Positions 11,345 to 22,779 of a stretch of 64,000 nucleotides of DNA are shown here, piece after piece. The notes below the pieces were generated by a model, which ran no database searches, was not told where the DNA came from, and saw only the letters and a list, made by a program, of their open reading frames with translations. Within the stretch, counting starts at the first letter, position 1; every line of letters starts with the position of its first letter. The position numbers and the translations under genes were made by a program. Origin of the DNA: Nilaparvata lugens (Eukaryota; Arthropoda; Insecta; Hemiptera; Delphacidae); the NCBI RefSeq assembly GCF_014356525.2, contig NC_052518.1, positions 27,787,319-27,851,318 of the forward strand, read 5' to 3'.

Positions 11345-11570
11345 TATGATAGTAAGAAGATCGTTTCACTTAAATCTCCCAGTGTTCGTTGTGTGTACAA
11401 CTCGTTGTCAAGATCATGTTTCAGTTAAATCTGAGAGTAAGATATTCATTTCACAAGAAGTTCGTTTCACTTAAATCTAGTAGTGTTCGTTGTGTGTACA
11501 ACCCATTGTCAAGAACATGTTTCAGTTAAGTTCGTTTCACTTGAATCTGTCAGTAGATTGCCTCTCTCTC
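11345..11570. repeat. Tandem repeat, about 120-bp unit
   Basis: CGTTTCACTTAAATCT occurs near 11,360 and 11,463 and again in varied form near 11,532. Between them GTGTTCGTTGTGTGTACAAC and CATGTTTCAGTTAA are also repeated. Confidence 0.75.
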
Positions 11571-11619
11571 TCACACACATATCTCTCTCTACTATTAATC
11601 ATCAAATAGACTATGACTA

Positions 11620-11880
11620 AATGTAATTGAGCATGACTAAATGTAATTAGCCATGACTATATTAACTAGAGCATGACAAGAGAGAGAGAGTATCATCTTC
11701 CTCTCCTTCTAACTAGAGCATGACAAGTGAGAGAGAGTATCATCTTCCTCTCCTTCTTCTTCTCCTTCTTCTTCTCCTTCTTCTTCCTCTTCTTCTTCTC
11801 CTTCTTCTTCCTCTTCTTCTTCTCCTTCTTCTTCCTCTTCTTCTTCTCCTTCTTCTTCCTCTTCTTCTAGAGAGAGAGAG
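11620..11880. repeat. Minisatellite leading into CTT/CTC microsatellite
   Basis: GCATGACTAAATGTAATT is repeated at 11,610-11,650. A 52-bp unit with AACTAGAGCATGACAAG and GAGAGAGTATCATCTTCC is duplicated at 11,664-11,755. Then a long (CTTCTTCTC)n tract runs to 11,870. The glutamate-rich frame on the minus strand is an artefact. A G-rich tract follows at 11,890-11,970. Confidence 0.85.
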
Positions 11881-12129
11881 GTTCTTCTAAGGGGGGCGGG
11901 GGCGGGAGAGGTGCGGCAGGAGCGGGGGAGGTGCGGGGATGGTAGGATGGGTGCGGGGGGAGGGGGGAGGGTGGAGAAGTCGCAAAAAAGTCTCGCAAAA
12001 ACCACGTTATCCATCTACTCAAATTTCCTTCTAGATTTTTCAAAACTAATGTTCAAACTTCATTAATAGTATATACGATTTCATAAAAAAATCACCAAAT
12101 CATATGGCCGGAATTAAAAAATTTCATTA

Positions 12130-12640
12130 TATTATTAAAGAACTGGATTATACACGTATACAGGTGTAAAGTAGTATAGGAAAATTATGTTTGATGCATC
12201 TTCACGTCTGAACTACTGGACTGATTAACTTGAAATTTTGCATTATAGATTCTTGCTTAACCGAGGATGGTTATAAACCTATCTCAAATTCTTCAATATT
12301 TGATTACATCAAGTTTTCAGTTTGTCAATTTTTCAATTATTTGTCATGCTTTCACTTGTTGTAAGGAAGCAGCAGAACATTTCTCTTAAAAGGGAAATTA
12401 GAAGATAGGTATGATTGGGGATCCTATAAAAACCCTGATAAAAACAGGTTTTCCATCGCACCCAAATTTTTTCTGCCATATTGGAACCACCATTTTGAAT
12501 ACAACTTCTTTTTTTAATTGAAAGGTGGTCATATGATACATGATTCCGATACAGGATTTCCAGAGAAAAGGTATGGTGAAAACCGCACATCGATATCTCA
12601 AACCTTTCAAAATGTATTCTCATTCATTTCCTTTATTATA
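12130..12640 (+). mobile_element. Helitron-like fragment
   Basis: Shares CGTCTGAACTACTGGACTGATT and the downstream text through CATCAAGTTTT with the shorter element at 12,690-12,929 and with the inverted copy near 36,170-36,480. The same family's 3' end (hairpin plus CTGCTGGT) is visible only in the neighbouring copy. No Rep/helicase coding is present. Confidence 0.55.
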
Positions 12641-12712
12641 GTATAGAAGATGATAGATAAAATGGATGATATATCCATCCATCTATCATCTTCTATACTA
12701 TAATAGAGGAAA
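12628..12712. repeat. Palindrome of two head-to-head element ends
   Basis: CCTTTATTATAGTATAGAAG and its complement CTTCTATACTATAATAGAGG flank GATGATAGAT...ATCTATCATC, forming a near-perfect 85-bp palindrome. Each arm is the 5' end of the Helitron-like family. Confidence 0.8.
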
Positions 12713-12929
12713 GAACTGGCTTAAAGACGTATACACACGTGTATGGAGGATAGGGATATTATGTTTGATGCATCATCACGTCTGAACTACTGGACTGATT
12801 TACTTGAAATGCTGCTTATAAATTCTTAATCAACCGAGGATTCTTATAGGCTTATTTTCAATTCTTCTGGATTTCATTACATCAAGTTTTAAAATAGACC
12901 CTTGCAAAGCATGGGTTACCTGCTGGTGA
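12690..12929 (+). mobile_element. Short non-autonomous Helitron
   Basis: Starts with TCTATACTATAATAGAGG. Its end carries a subterminal hairpin (ACCCTTGCAAAGCATGGGT) followed by TACCTGCTGGT, close to the Helitron CTRRT terminus. About 240 bp, with no coding capacity. Confidence 0.6.
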
Positions 12930-13096
12930 TAAATATATAATAATGATGATGATGATGATATACAAACTTGACTGGAATGAACATAGACATTAGCTTATAT
13001 GTATGATCATGTTATGCCTGTTATGTGTGATGTTAGGCCGGTAATAGGCGGTAATAGTTCTATGACATGAAAAAATCATTTCGTACAACTTATTTC

Positions 13097-13128
13097 CAAA
13101 GACCTTAAAGAGATAATCTTTAAGGTCT
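13097..13128. repeat. Perfect short hairpin
   Basis: AAGACCTTAAAGA and TCTTTAAGGTCTT form a perfect 13-bp stem with a six-base loop. Nothing else is seen between 12,940 and 13,670. Confidence 0.7.
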
Positions 13129-15573
13129 TTGCTTATTTCATATGATCTGAATATGACAGAAATATTACCGTCCAATAGCGTCCTCAAGTTAGTTTGTTAT
13201 TTTTTTGACTACCTATCATACTTTGCCTTCTTGTTTTGAACTTGGAGATATTGTAGATACTAAGTGAATAAGTACCATAAGCTGGTATCAAAGAAACGTC
13301 AACATCACCTGGTTTTTCGAATTCTTTGTTCAAAATAACATAAAAATCCAAATCTCTAAAATCATAATAATTTTGCAGTTACAGTATGGCTTTTTAACTT
13401 GTAGAGCACTTGTACGGCTGAGCAGTATCAACAATGTAACTAAGGCTTCAAGTAAAGCAATTCAAACAGTTTATTAAATATAACTGATTTGCGCCTTGTT
13501 TTTTATGCAAGTTCCCATTATAACAATAAGGCCATTCAAATTTCCCGCCGCTACTTGCCTCTCTCTGTCATGGCTGCGAATGTTCAATTCGTAACAGGAA
13601 TAGTGGCCACTCAGCTGCTCTATAGTTTACTATAATAGCTCGTTGGTTGATACAGTGCCTACTAAAGATCTACATGGCCAGAACATACAGCCGATCAGCT
13701 GTTCAAAAGCGTACACTTCAACCCGTGTTTACATTGAAATCCCTATGTCGAGTGGAATTTTTCATGAATAAACGCTAATAATTCAACTGATAACTACTTT
13801 TTCGAAAAAAGGGTTCTTATTTTATTTTACCAATACAATTTTTGTCCTTCATCATGAATTTCAAGGGTAGTAATCATTGAGTTCTCTTAATATTCTTAGT
13901 TATTGGTTAACCAATTTGTAGGTTAGCCTTGTTTTAAATTAGCTTTTTCAAATTCAAACATGTATTTCAATTATTGTCAAAAAATATAGTGTAAAGTTGA
14001 GTTGCTTGAGCTTTGAATTAGGTCTACCTATTGTTTTTTTCAATTTTGGTTACAGTATTGCTCAATTTCTACGAGAGGAATTACAATCACGGCTTTTGTA
14101 GTATGCTAATATTTATAGCTTTATTAGATTTAAGGAATTTTTAGATAAAACATAATTTTTTTGAAAAGGTAAATAGGTAGGCTATCACTCATTTTATTAT
14201 ATAAGTCACTATTGGAATAAGAATTCTTCTCAAATCATAAAAAGAATGGCTTGAAATAGAAAACTTTTGCAGTGTTGGTTATCTTTAGTATTAAAACAGA
14301 ACATACAGTAAGGTATTTCTAACAATATTATTATAAACGATAATATGTGATCAATGATTATACTGCTAGCTTACTCAGTAAAGGATTTTAATATTCGGCC
14401 TGATCCAGTAACTTACATATCAGTTTTATTTAATCTGTTTCTACTCTTAACAGAGTTTGACACAATTTAAAATTTGACGATTCCCCGATCCAAGACCGTG
14501 AGGAATACATCTTACTCATCGGAAGTAAGTACCGGTAAGTAGTGTTCTTTATGGGTTATGGCTGATCGATACAGAGTAAATAATAATTTGTTGTAGAGTG
14601 AGATATCAGAGTTCTTGTATTTATATCATATGTAAGACCATGTTGTATCATGAAAAATCTATGTACATATTCTTCAATAGTGCTAATGAACCAATGCCAT
14701 GTTTATTGACGCTCTGGTAGGATACTACTTGAAAGATTTATTCTTGGTCACAAAAGTAATAATATGAATAATATCCTGAAACATGAGAATAAGGGTATGA
14801 TCACATTGAATGGGTATGTGCAAATTTTTGTCGAATCATGCATGACCCGAAAAACAAAATTTGAAAAATGCTATTGAAACACGTTGTTCACACTGAATGC
14901 AGCCAAGTGCACGCTTACAGTGTGAGTGTTCCTCTTGCTCTTTTCAGATATTGTACATTTCTCGTCTGCAAGCTTGGTTATGCATAATTAAGCGTGCTCT
15001 TGCACAAATTATATTAATATTTATGATGGTCTCTTCTAACATGCAAAGGCTAGAGTCCCCCAGCTGAGTTAAGATTATATGCTAAATGGCAGGGGTATCA
15101 TTATAGCGCTATTAATGATCCAATTCAGTGTTGCTATAAATTTGTCATTTCATTCCTTGAACTGTTATTTCATATTATGCTAAAAAATTGTATAAAATTT
15201 GAACATTTTCTGCTCATTAGGTTTTGAAAATGCTGATAAAACACAGATAAACACTGGAAACGCTAATATCTAGCACACCTTCTAGGCCCTGCAATAGCCT
15301 ACATAACTAATACACCTCAAGTTACCTGAAATTTTGTACCAAACATAAGAATTCTCTCTTGAATTTTTAAAAAGCTAAGAAAACGCTGGTAAGAGCAAAA
15401 AAAAATCACCTATTCTGGGCGATATAGAAGCCAATAATGTTTAGCTATTTTGAATTTCTAGACCCTATAACTGAACTTGTATTCAACATTTTTCTGTCAA
15501 TTCTTGAAAAAGCGCATACCGTATTGGCCATCTTTGAATTTTTTTCAATTACGGTCTCAGTCACTACACCTCC

Positions 15574-15679
15574 GTGTTTACGGAGGTACGGTAGTGTCTT
15601 AGTGCGCCTCTAGAAGGTTGAACATTGTGTTTATGGAGGTACGGTAGTGTCTTAGTGCGCCTCTAGAAGGTTGAACATT
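15574..15679. repeat. 53-bp tandem duplication inside the TIR element
   Basis: Two nearly identical units (GTGTTTACGGAGGTACGG and GTGTTTATGGAGGTACGG starts). The inverted copy at 34.3 kb has a single unit, so this is a local gain. Confidence 0.85.
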
Positions 15680-15689
15680 AACTATATTT

Positions 15690-15860
15690 TATTTTGATAA
15701 CTTTAAAGTGAAAAAACACTCATATTCTTTTGGTGTGGCGACTACCGTTTTGAGTTTCTGTTCGGCTTGAGAATGTACAACACACCAGCACTAAACGGTC
15801 GTCGTTACACCAAAAGAATGTGTTTTTTCAGTTTAAAGTTATCAAAATACAATATACTTT
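15690..15860. repeat. Long hairpin with about 75-bp arms
   Basis: The arms contain TTTTGATAACTTTAAAGTGA and ATTCTTTTGGTGTGGCGAC with their complements, around a core of about 25 bases. The same hairpin is retained in the copy at 34,155-34,330, so it is an original part of the element. Confidence 0.85.
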
Positions 15861-16428
15861 GTAATAATATTGGTAAAAAATATGGATAATCAACAATGAA
15901 TCAACTGAAACACGACTTTCTTACTTATCCGGGTGAGTAAATAGATTAATGGGTAAAAGAATGAGTGTCATTTTACTTCAACCACGGAATAAGCATAAGT
16001 AGTGTTTCTTTCCTCTGTGCTTCTACCTAATATATATTAATATAAAATATAATCTCAAAAAAGTGATATGTTTATACTTCATTCAGTTTTGAAGCTCTGC
16101 TATTCGAATTACAGCACGATCTTTAATAACTTCTGCTTTATTAATTAGCCACGGTTGTGGGATCAGAGGAAACACATACCGTAATTCAAAACACTACTAG
16201 CAGTTTTAATGATTCTAAACTTTGAAGAAAGTATAGGTATATACAGTAGTTCAATTGAAATATTATTCATGATTGTAAATGTCATAATGTCAATAAAAAA
16301 ATTACAGTGTTAAACTATACAGTTAATTTTGTAGACCTACCAGGGTACGCTATTTTATAAATTGTAACTCATTCTCTATTAAATGTATGCCAGCTATGAA
16401 TCATATAAAGTCTAAAAAAGCTTTGATA

Positions 16429-16429
<1 letters not shown>

Positions 16430-16512
<83 letters not shown>
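16430..16512. repeat. (TA)n microsatellite
   Basis: About 80 bases of alternating TA with one AATA interruption. The inverted relative at 33,620-33,655 has only a short remnant. The tyrosine/isoleucine frame through it is an artefact. Confidence 0.95.
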
Positions 16513-16515
<3 letters not shown>

Positions 16516-17044
16516 ATATTTATCCTACACGATTCAAAATCAACACGTTTTTACTTTAAAGTTTTGAAAAAATAATGAATTTAGTCTTAAACTCCAGAAT
16601 AGAGTTGAGCGCACCCGTAAATACATCGTACTTAAATTCGTTTAAAAAGAAACTAATTTAGATTATCAACAATGTTTTTATAATTTATTGTTGATCAATA
16701 ACATGATAATTCTTATTAATTTACAAACCATGACTCAGCTAAACTTAATACTTTTGTAAAAGAAGTAAGTTTGAATTTGAATAACCTATCTTGAAACATG
16801 TAACCTACAAATTGGTTAACCAATAACTAAAAATATTAATATAATTCAATGATTACTACCCTTGAAATTTATGATGTAGGTTAAAATTTGAATTGGAAAA
16901 ATAAAATAACAAGTCATTATTTCAAAAAAGTGATATCAGTTGAATTATTCACGAAAAATTCCATTCAACATAGGGTTTTCAATGTAAACACGGGTTGAAG
17001 TGTACGCTTTTGAACAGCTGATCACCTGATGGTTCTAGCCTTGT

Positions 17045-17103
17045 AGTTTCGTAAGCAACGGTTGATATACAGTGAACTCTATACTAACTGGAACGGGCTG
17101 TCC
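17045..17103. repeat. Inverted pair with 18,955-19,005
   Basis: GTGAACTCTATACTAACTGG here and its imperfect complement CCAGTTAGTGTAGAGTTCAT at about 18,964 form inverted arms of about 27 bp with four mismatches. They bracket about 1.9 kb containing the THAP exon. They may be the ends of a second TIR element. Confidence 0.5.
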
Positions 17104-17359
17104 AATGCTAAGCTACAGCCAAAAGTGTGTAATGCGGAGTGAGTGAGACAGGCCTACCGTGTGGGATTCCCTTCTCTCTCGTACTCATACATTTAAGCAG
17201 GTTGTTGCAGCTCTTGAGTAGGATTTTTCATTTTTAAAGTTGAAAAACGGATTTGAATGAGTATTAGGGCTATCAGTATTAGATCACAACCTTTTCTCTT
17301 TAATATTGCGATGTATTTGTCATAAAATGTGTAGAATTGAATAAAAATACGACCGAGAA

Positions 17360-17430
17360 ATGGTGATGTATTGTGTTGCATTTGGATGCAAGAATGGGCA
17401 TGTTGAAGGAAATGAAATACCATTTCACAG
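17360..17430 (+). CDS. THAP zinc-finger first exon
   Basis: A 71-base ATG-initiated segment reads MVMYCVAFGCKNG, then HVEGNEIPFH, and stops at a consensus donor GTAAGT. This is the start of a THAP domain, a C2CH zinc-dependent DNA-binding fold: the first Cys pair is at residues 5 and 10 (C-x4-C), followed by the SFHRFP-like strand (here PFHR). THAP first exons ending at this position are common in insects. The exon ends in phase 2, so the next exon must begin with one base completing Arg or Ser and then usually Phe-Pro. I could not find that exon. It lies about 320 bp outside the TIR element. It could be a host THAP gene with a long intron, a P-element-type transposase start, or a leftover exon. 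Confidence 0.6.
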
Positions 17431-17696
17431 GTAAGTCAAACATTTTTGGTCCATTAATTAATTTGAAGAAACCTTTTTGTTCTCCATACATTTCCAATAC
17501 TTTTTGCTATATTGATCAGTTTATTTGACCAAAAATAAAACAACAAATTTTGTTATATATTCCTAGTATACGGTGATAAATTCTATGCTAATTGAAAATT
17601 TAGGCCTACTTTATAGCATCTAAAATAAAAAAAACATAGTTGAAAAACAAATTAATCCTTATTCAAAAAAGAATAACTACAAATGATTAATAATAC

Positions 17697-18330
17697 TGTG
17701 TTATCATCATGAGAATACATAATTTATTTTAGGTACCGTACCTACTTTTACTTTGAAAAATATGATATTGCTATCAGCTGAATTGTGATTAAATTTTGAA
17801 ACCTTTCCGTTTCAAATAAATGATCGTTCAATTTACAATATTATAATAATTATTTAGCATATTCTACTGTTTGCTTATCATATGATCATAATCATAATAC
17901 AATTAATAAAAATGTTTCTTCATAGATTTCTTTGCATTATTTCAGAAACTCCCACACTTACATGATTTGAAATGTTATCAGAATACCTAGTATATTGCTA
18001 TCATTACATATTCAATAATCCTGTGTTATTGAATCATCATGAGTCCACATAATTCATTTTATTTACCTACTTTTATTGTAAAAATATGAGATTGTTATCA
18101 GCTGGACTGTAATTAATTTTTGAAATCAGGTTTCAAATGTTGAAAGGTCCTTTTAATTTCAAATTGTTCATTTTACTATGGTAATTATGTAGCATATTTT
18201 ACTGTTCCCTTATCATAGTCATATAATATAATAGAATGTTTCTTCGTTATTTGCTTCATTTCTGTAACTCCCACTCTTATATGATTTGAAATTACACCAA
18301 TGCACACCTACATGATATTCTACATTCATA
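17697..18330. repeat. Tandem duplication, about 324-bp unit, diverged
   Basis: Matching landmarks recur in order at 324-base spacing: CTGTGTTAT, ATCATCATGAG, CCTACTTTTA, ATCAGCTG, TTTAGCATAT or GTAGCATAT, ATGTTTCTTC, ACTCCCAC, ATGATTTGAAAT. No coding sequence. From 18,330 to 18,950 I see nothing further. Confidence 0.75.
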
Positions 18331-19040
18331 GCCTGCTGTAAGTAGGCCTATATTATCAAATTGAGATATTTCCTTAAACAATAAATCATAAATCTTTCCT
18401 TTAACAATAACAATAAATCATATAATCCAAAAAACAATAGTATATCCTATCAAAATAAACATAAGACTGTGTTTAATAGTTTCAATTAAACACAGCCCTC
18501 CTTTGGACTGTGTACAAACAAAATTCGGGATTGGAATAATAAGGACTATGAGCCTGTTCTTTCATTCCCAATCATTGTATGACAGTTTATATTTGTCCTT
18601 GTTGCATGAATAAAAATTAATAAATGATACACTTCTCTGAAATCTGGCCAAAAAGTTATTCTCTTGCTTGTGAAAAGTTGACAATACTAAAACTACTGCA
18701 GTCACAAATGAAAAAATCTTTTCTTTATTCATATTCAACCTATTTCATTATTTTTGCTCTCAGAAAGTTAAAAATGAACTGCTTAATAAAGGAAAAATAA
18801 CGCTTCCATGGAATAAGACATACAATATAGAAATAAAATAGAAATTGAAACTGTGCGATGCATTTTTCCATAAGAGCCAATGTGTTACAAAATAACGAAT
18901 CCCACAGCAATGCGGGTTGCCTATCTTTACCAGCTGCCTCACTTTCTTTGTGTTGCTAGTCCATTCCAGTTAGTGTAGAGTTCATTGTTGATATATAGTT
19001 TCGCGTCGTCTGCTCTGGTCTGCTAGCAGTCAAGTAAGAA

Positions 19041-20680
19041 TGATCTCAACGAAAGAGAAAACGCAAATAGACCAATGACTACCTCACGTGACCGCACTAC
19101 CAACATACCGGTTTAAAACTTCTACTGATCATTTTTTAGGTTATGTTTAGCGGAATTGTAAGGAGATTAGGTTATGTTTTATCAACTAACTGACAGTCAG
19201 GTTAAGATGTAACAATGCACAGTAGATACAAAATTAGTCATAACTTGGTAGGTTTACTCTTATAAATAAGTCCTTCTTTAACAGAAGACTAATCAAACAC
19301 AACGACATAATATGGATGAATTCGTTTAAAACAGAAAGTTCAAACGGTTAATAGTATGATTAGGCTATTCATCACTGTACCAGGTAAGATTAACATAATT
19401 GCCTAGGCCTTATTTGAAATAATTTTTAGATTTTAACATCTGAAATGTAGTCTACCTTCGAAACAAATATTGCTAACTATACAGAAGAGTCACTTTTAGT
19501 TTTAATAAAACCAAACGATTCTTCGATATAGACCGTGGCTAATAACTTGCACTGTAGCAAGTTTCTGTTTCTTTTATCTTAAGTTGATTGCAAATAATAA
19601 TTAAATAATAATAATAATAATGCTCCACTGGATAAGTAGACTAATAAGGTAAATGCTTGTCACTTATAATTTTTGCCAGTCCATACTCAGGTAGGCTACA
19701 ACAAATCGGGACCTGATTAGAAAACTTAGATACCATACTGTAATATTGAATAGGCTACCTAGTACCTACTCACTGAATAATTTTATTGATAAAACATGTA
19801 AATAATAAAATTAGGATTATTAAAATCTGCTGTATATTTCAGCCTACAGAAAGAACTGTGGAGTTAGGAATAGAGTAGTTATTAGTCAATCTAAAGATAA
19901 ACAAAATTAATACGAACATATTTAATAGTCATTGAACAAGATCAAAATTTAATCCATGTGCATCTTCTATTTTCTCAATAGAGTTTATTGAAGTAGGAGA
20001 GGTATAGCACAAGGTTACCTTATTTTTTCTCTTCCTATCATTCAACAAAGAATCAATCTTTTCTTTTTTTTTCTTTATAGGTTTTTCATTATATAGCATG
20101 CTTTAGGTTGCATATAAAGCTTCACGTTATAACACCTGACTCCTGTCTCACTCAGGATTGAACACCTTAAAACCAAATCCAAAAAATAGGTTGTCAGAAC
20201 GGATTTTTTAAAAGGATCATTGAAATACGCATGATACAGGTAACCTACTGTATTCACAAATAAACTCTTAGCAGGTCTAGAAACAGTTATTTTTCTTTTT
20301 TCAGAGAATAACAGGCTGATTGAGCTATGGTTGAAACTTGCTGCTGGGTCTATCTTGCTAGTTTATGGCTGATGATCACAATGTCAAGTATCAGGTGAGC
20401 TTTCTTGAAATTATCAACCTATCAAATCATGTTTGTTTTCCTGTCAATTCTGTATATAAATTGCTTTCAATACCAATAATAATAATAGAGTTTTGCATTA
20501 TTGTGTTATCGGATGGACATGCTAAACTGTCGGTCTCGGCTGAAGTATGACAGTCGATAATGTTGTATGACATTCTTGCTTGGAGGCGACAAGAAGGGCG
20601 TGTGCAAAATTTCAAGCTTTTAAGCCTAGTAGTTTAAGCTCTGGTCTGTTTATGAGTCAGTCAGGACAAAGCATTTTATT
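19041..20680 (+). repeat. Dispersed duplicated segment, copy 2
   Basis: Collinear with 5141-6850 plus 8606-8718. It starts TGATCTCAACGAAAGAGAAA, includes GAGGTTATGTTT-type text, the exon at 20,305-20,394, and ends at the GTCAGGACAAAGCATTTTAT box. It lacks the 1.75 kb present in copy 1. The bases from 20,690 to 21,000 have no recognised feature. Confidence 0.85.
20305..20394 (+). CDS. Candidate first coding exon (unknown small gene)
   Basis: Preceded by a T-rich tract and CAG at 20,304 and followed by GTGAGC at 20,395. An ATG at 20,365 gives MADDHNVKYQ, ending in phase 0. The next plausible exon begins after CAG at 21,026, also in phase 0, and stays open for 104 codons. Upstream of the ATG all frames carry stops, so the first 60 bases would be 5' UTR. 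The identical arrangement in the duplicate at 6594-6683 (MADDHSVKYQ) with only a conservative Asn/Ser change suggests this exon was once under constraint. I do not recognise the protein. Confidence 0.4.
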
Positions 20681-21026
20681 TCATTGGTATGAGATTGAAA
20701 CAATTCATGGAAACAAAAAACTTCACTATTCACCTCTATAAACAAATAAAAAGTGGGTTACTCACCATATAATGTGAAACGAGATTCATCTCTTGAAAGT
20801 GAGGACAATCCTACCCTATTTATACCCTAATTCTACAACTATTCAGAGCAGTAAACCGACTATGTTCTATAAACCGTTTATCATCCTAGCTTCAGTCTCA
20901 TGTAAGGCTGTTTTCATGCCTTGATGATACCAGCAAGTGCTTCAGACTTGGATTCTGTATGAGCTATTTTACTTCCATAAATTCAATGTAAATTATATTT
21001 TCAGGTGACAGTCAACTTCGAATCAG

Positions 21027-21112
21027 GTGGAAATATTCAAGAAGTCCAATCGCCGTAATGATGATGAGTTTGATCATGAGGTTCTCTACCTGGGGATGAG
21101 CAACATGCCCTT

Positions 21113-21148
<36 letters not shown>

Positions 21149-21341
21149 GCCAGAAACCATTGCAGAGTGGATGATGAAGCTGATGAAGAAAATCCACCAC
21201 AAGCCCAATAGTTCTCTAATTAACATGTGCATCATTGTGCCAAGGAGTGAGAACAGTTTCAAGATTGCCGGAAGTGATGAAGAAAGAATAGACTTCTGGA
21301 ATGGCAAAGCAACCACGACGAAAGTCATGTATCGACAATAA
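21027..21341 (+). CDS. Candidate second exon, PTB-like protein fragment
   Basis: Open from an acceptor-like CAG at 21,026 to a TAA at about 21,342; translation starts VEIFKKSNRRNDDEFDHEVL and has 104 codons. The text FDHEVLYLGMSNM, the helix-like PETIAEWMMKLMKK and the strand INMCIIVPRSENSFKI are arranged as in PTB/PID domains (a YLG motif, a helix, then beta strands). This is only a visual resemblance and I cannot name a family. A (GAGAGA)n tract inserts an Arg-Glu run after MPLRE, which probably disturbs the fold. If the acceptor at 21,004 were used instead, the frame would close after 17 codons. The copy may be a gene relic. Confidence 0.4.
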
Positions 21342-21387
21342 TTGTGTAAAAGGTATTAGTTTGAAGCTTTCAATTTCAATAATTTAA

Positions 21388-21777
21388 TCTATATCACTAT
21401 GAAAATTAGATGGCGTCTGTCCGTTTGTCTGGTTGTTAGTCACGCCTAACTGATATATGAAATTTTGCCCAAAGATGGTTTATATAACAACTGATGACTG
21501 TCATTGACCTATTCTCGTTGAGGAAATCCTTAAAGGATAAGCCCTACGGTCCTTCAAAGTTTACATGTTATTCTTATGGAGGAAGTTTCTATTTTGTTTA
21601 TTATGTCACGTCACATGTGTGTTTTCAACAAATCAGCTGTTGTAATGATTACATCTAACACCCTTTGGTAGTCATCATGTTAAACATCTACATGTTTACT
21701 TGAACAGGTGATTTTGGATTGCCTTATCACACTGTTCCACGCCATGCCCCATTCAGTGTGTGTGTGTGTGTGTGTGT

Positions 21778-21834
<57 letters not shown>

Positions 21835-21973
21835 CTGCTTCCATTCAAACCAATATGCAAGAAGCACCTGGATGCAAAATGCCGCATCGCGCCTCCTCAG
21901 GTGTGCATTCAGCTAAAGTTTGTCATGAGATGCATTAACTATTTGGCGGTACGAAGTTCGCCGGGCCAGCTAG
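21388..21973 (+). mobile_element. Non-autonomous Helitron, 586 bp
   Basis: Begins TCTATATCACTATGAAAATT after an A and ends GTTCGCCGGGCCAGCTAG before a T: the 5' TC, a GC-rich 3' subterminal stretch, the CTAG end and A|T insertion expected of Helitrons. It includes a (GT)n tract at 21,756-21,832. A related inverted copy lies at 30,395-30,690, and homology between the two continues for about 45 bases beyond CTAG. No Rep/helicase coding. Confidence 0.75.
21756..21832. repeat. (GT)n microsatellite
   Basis: About 38 GT units with one interruption. Reading frames through it (Cys-Val repeats) are artefacts. Confidence 0.97.
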
Positions 21974-22089
21974 TATAAAATAATTATCCAATGAAGTGCA
22001 TAATACCTTTTATTTTTTTCCAAAATCAATGAACGTAAAAGTAGCAAAATCAATGGACGCTCGCTAATATTTAAAGCCGGCACTCACTA

Positions 22090-22262
22090 TCCGGTAGACC
22101 AGACAGGTGTCTCGCATATTGAGACGCGATTAGCGCGTGTGGCGCGATGCGAGTTTTTGTAACTCTTGTAAAGGAGTAGATCAGCGCAAATTGGCAACAC
22201 GACGTGACGCAGCGCGTCTCCTATCCTTTGCATGAGTTACAAAAATTGCATCGCGCGCTGGT
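22090..22262. repeat. Inverted repeat, GC-rich MITE relic
   Basis: GGCGCGATGCGAGTTTTTGT near 22,141 and ACAAAAATTGCATCGCGCGC near 22,240 are inverted and lie around a short centre containing GCGCAAATTGGCAACACG. The right end is cut at about 22,265 by a non-LTR 3' end. Confidence 0.7.
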
Positions 22263-22265
22263 CGC

Positions 22266-22760
22266 GCTCAAATTCAAATTTTATTTATTGCCCAAGACAC
22301 ATTATATAAAATATTGTACAGGCACTGTAAATTTACATAAAACTCACAACTTAACACTTGACATAATAAACTATCGCATCATTCTATGCTGTTCAACCTA
22401 ATGCTGAAACACTATTCAAGACTATAAACACATTTCTTAAATAGGAACTTTTTAATTTTTCTCTTGTATTCCTTCTCAGGTAATAACTCTCTAACAGTAG
22501 GTGGTTATAAAATATGATTGCTCGGGCCTTAAAACTAGTATGAATAGATCTATAATAGTAAAATTCATTTCAGATCTGTAATCAATTCTGTGTGTAATGA
22601 GAGTGGACATTATTATGACTGGAAAATACATTTAAATTAGACTTCACATTGGTATATTGGTATACATGGTAAATTTATAATTCCCAGTCTTATGAATAAA
22701 AGCTTGCAATGAGTGAGAGGTGGTTCATTTCAAATTGTTCTATCTGATCTTTTCTGCGAT
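22266..22760 (-). mobile_element. Non-LTR retrotransposon 3' fragment
   Basis: Minus-strand translation around 22,425-22,530 gives RAIIFYN, then after a frameshift PPTVRELLPEKEYKRKIKKF and a stop. This resembles the C-terminal tail of Jockey/CR1-type ORF2 (NxLPxEIRxL...FKRxLKxFL). The 3' end, AATAAAATTTGAATTTG on the minus strand, sits at about 22,266. Only the last few hundred bases are left. Confidence 0.6.
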
Positions 22761-22779
22761 AAAAGATAGAAATAAAGTA

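Larger units (their letters stand above)
13673..17043. mobile_element. 3.4-kb non-autonomous element with long TIRs
   Basis: The left arm (13,673 to about 13,925) and right arm (about 16,798 to 17,043) are inverted copies of about 250 bp. They share GATCAGCTGTTCAAAAGCG, CACGGGTTGAAGTGTACGC (in complement), the TAGTAATCATTGA box and TTGGTTAACCAAT. The tips are CATGGCCAGAAC and CAAGGCTAGAACC. TA flanks both tips and may be the target duplication. An inverted, shorter copy sits at 33,455-35,129. The interior has no long frame, only a tandem duplication, a hairpin and a TA microsatellite, so mobility would depend on a transposase made elsewhere. Confidence 0.85.

Noticed and set aside
11709..12014. 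Glutamate-rich ORF on the minus strand
   Set aside because: Translation of a CTT/CTC microsatellite plus a G-rich tract.
16387..16575. Tyr-Ile repeat ORF
   Set aside because: Translation of a (TA)n microsatellite.
21708..21938. Cys-Val repeat protein
   Set aside because: Translation of a (GT)n microsatellite within a Helitron; the same applies to 30,473-30,716.
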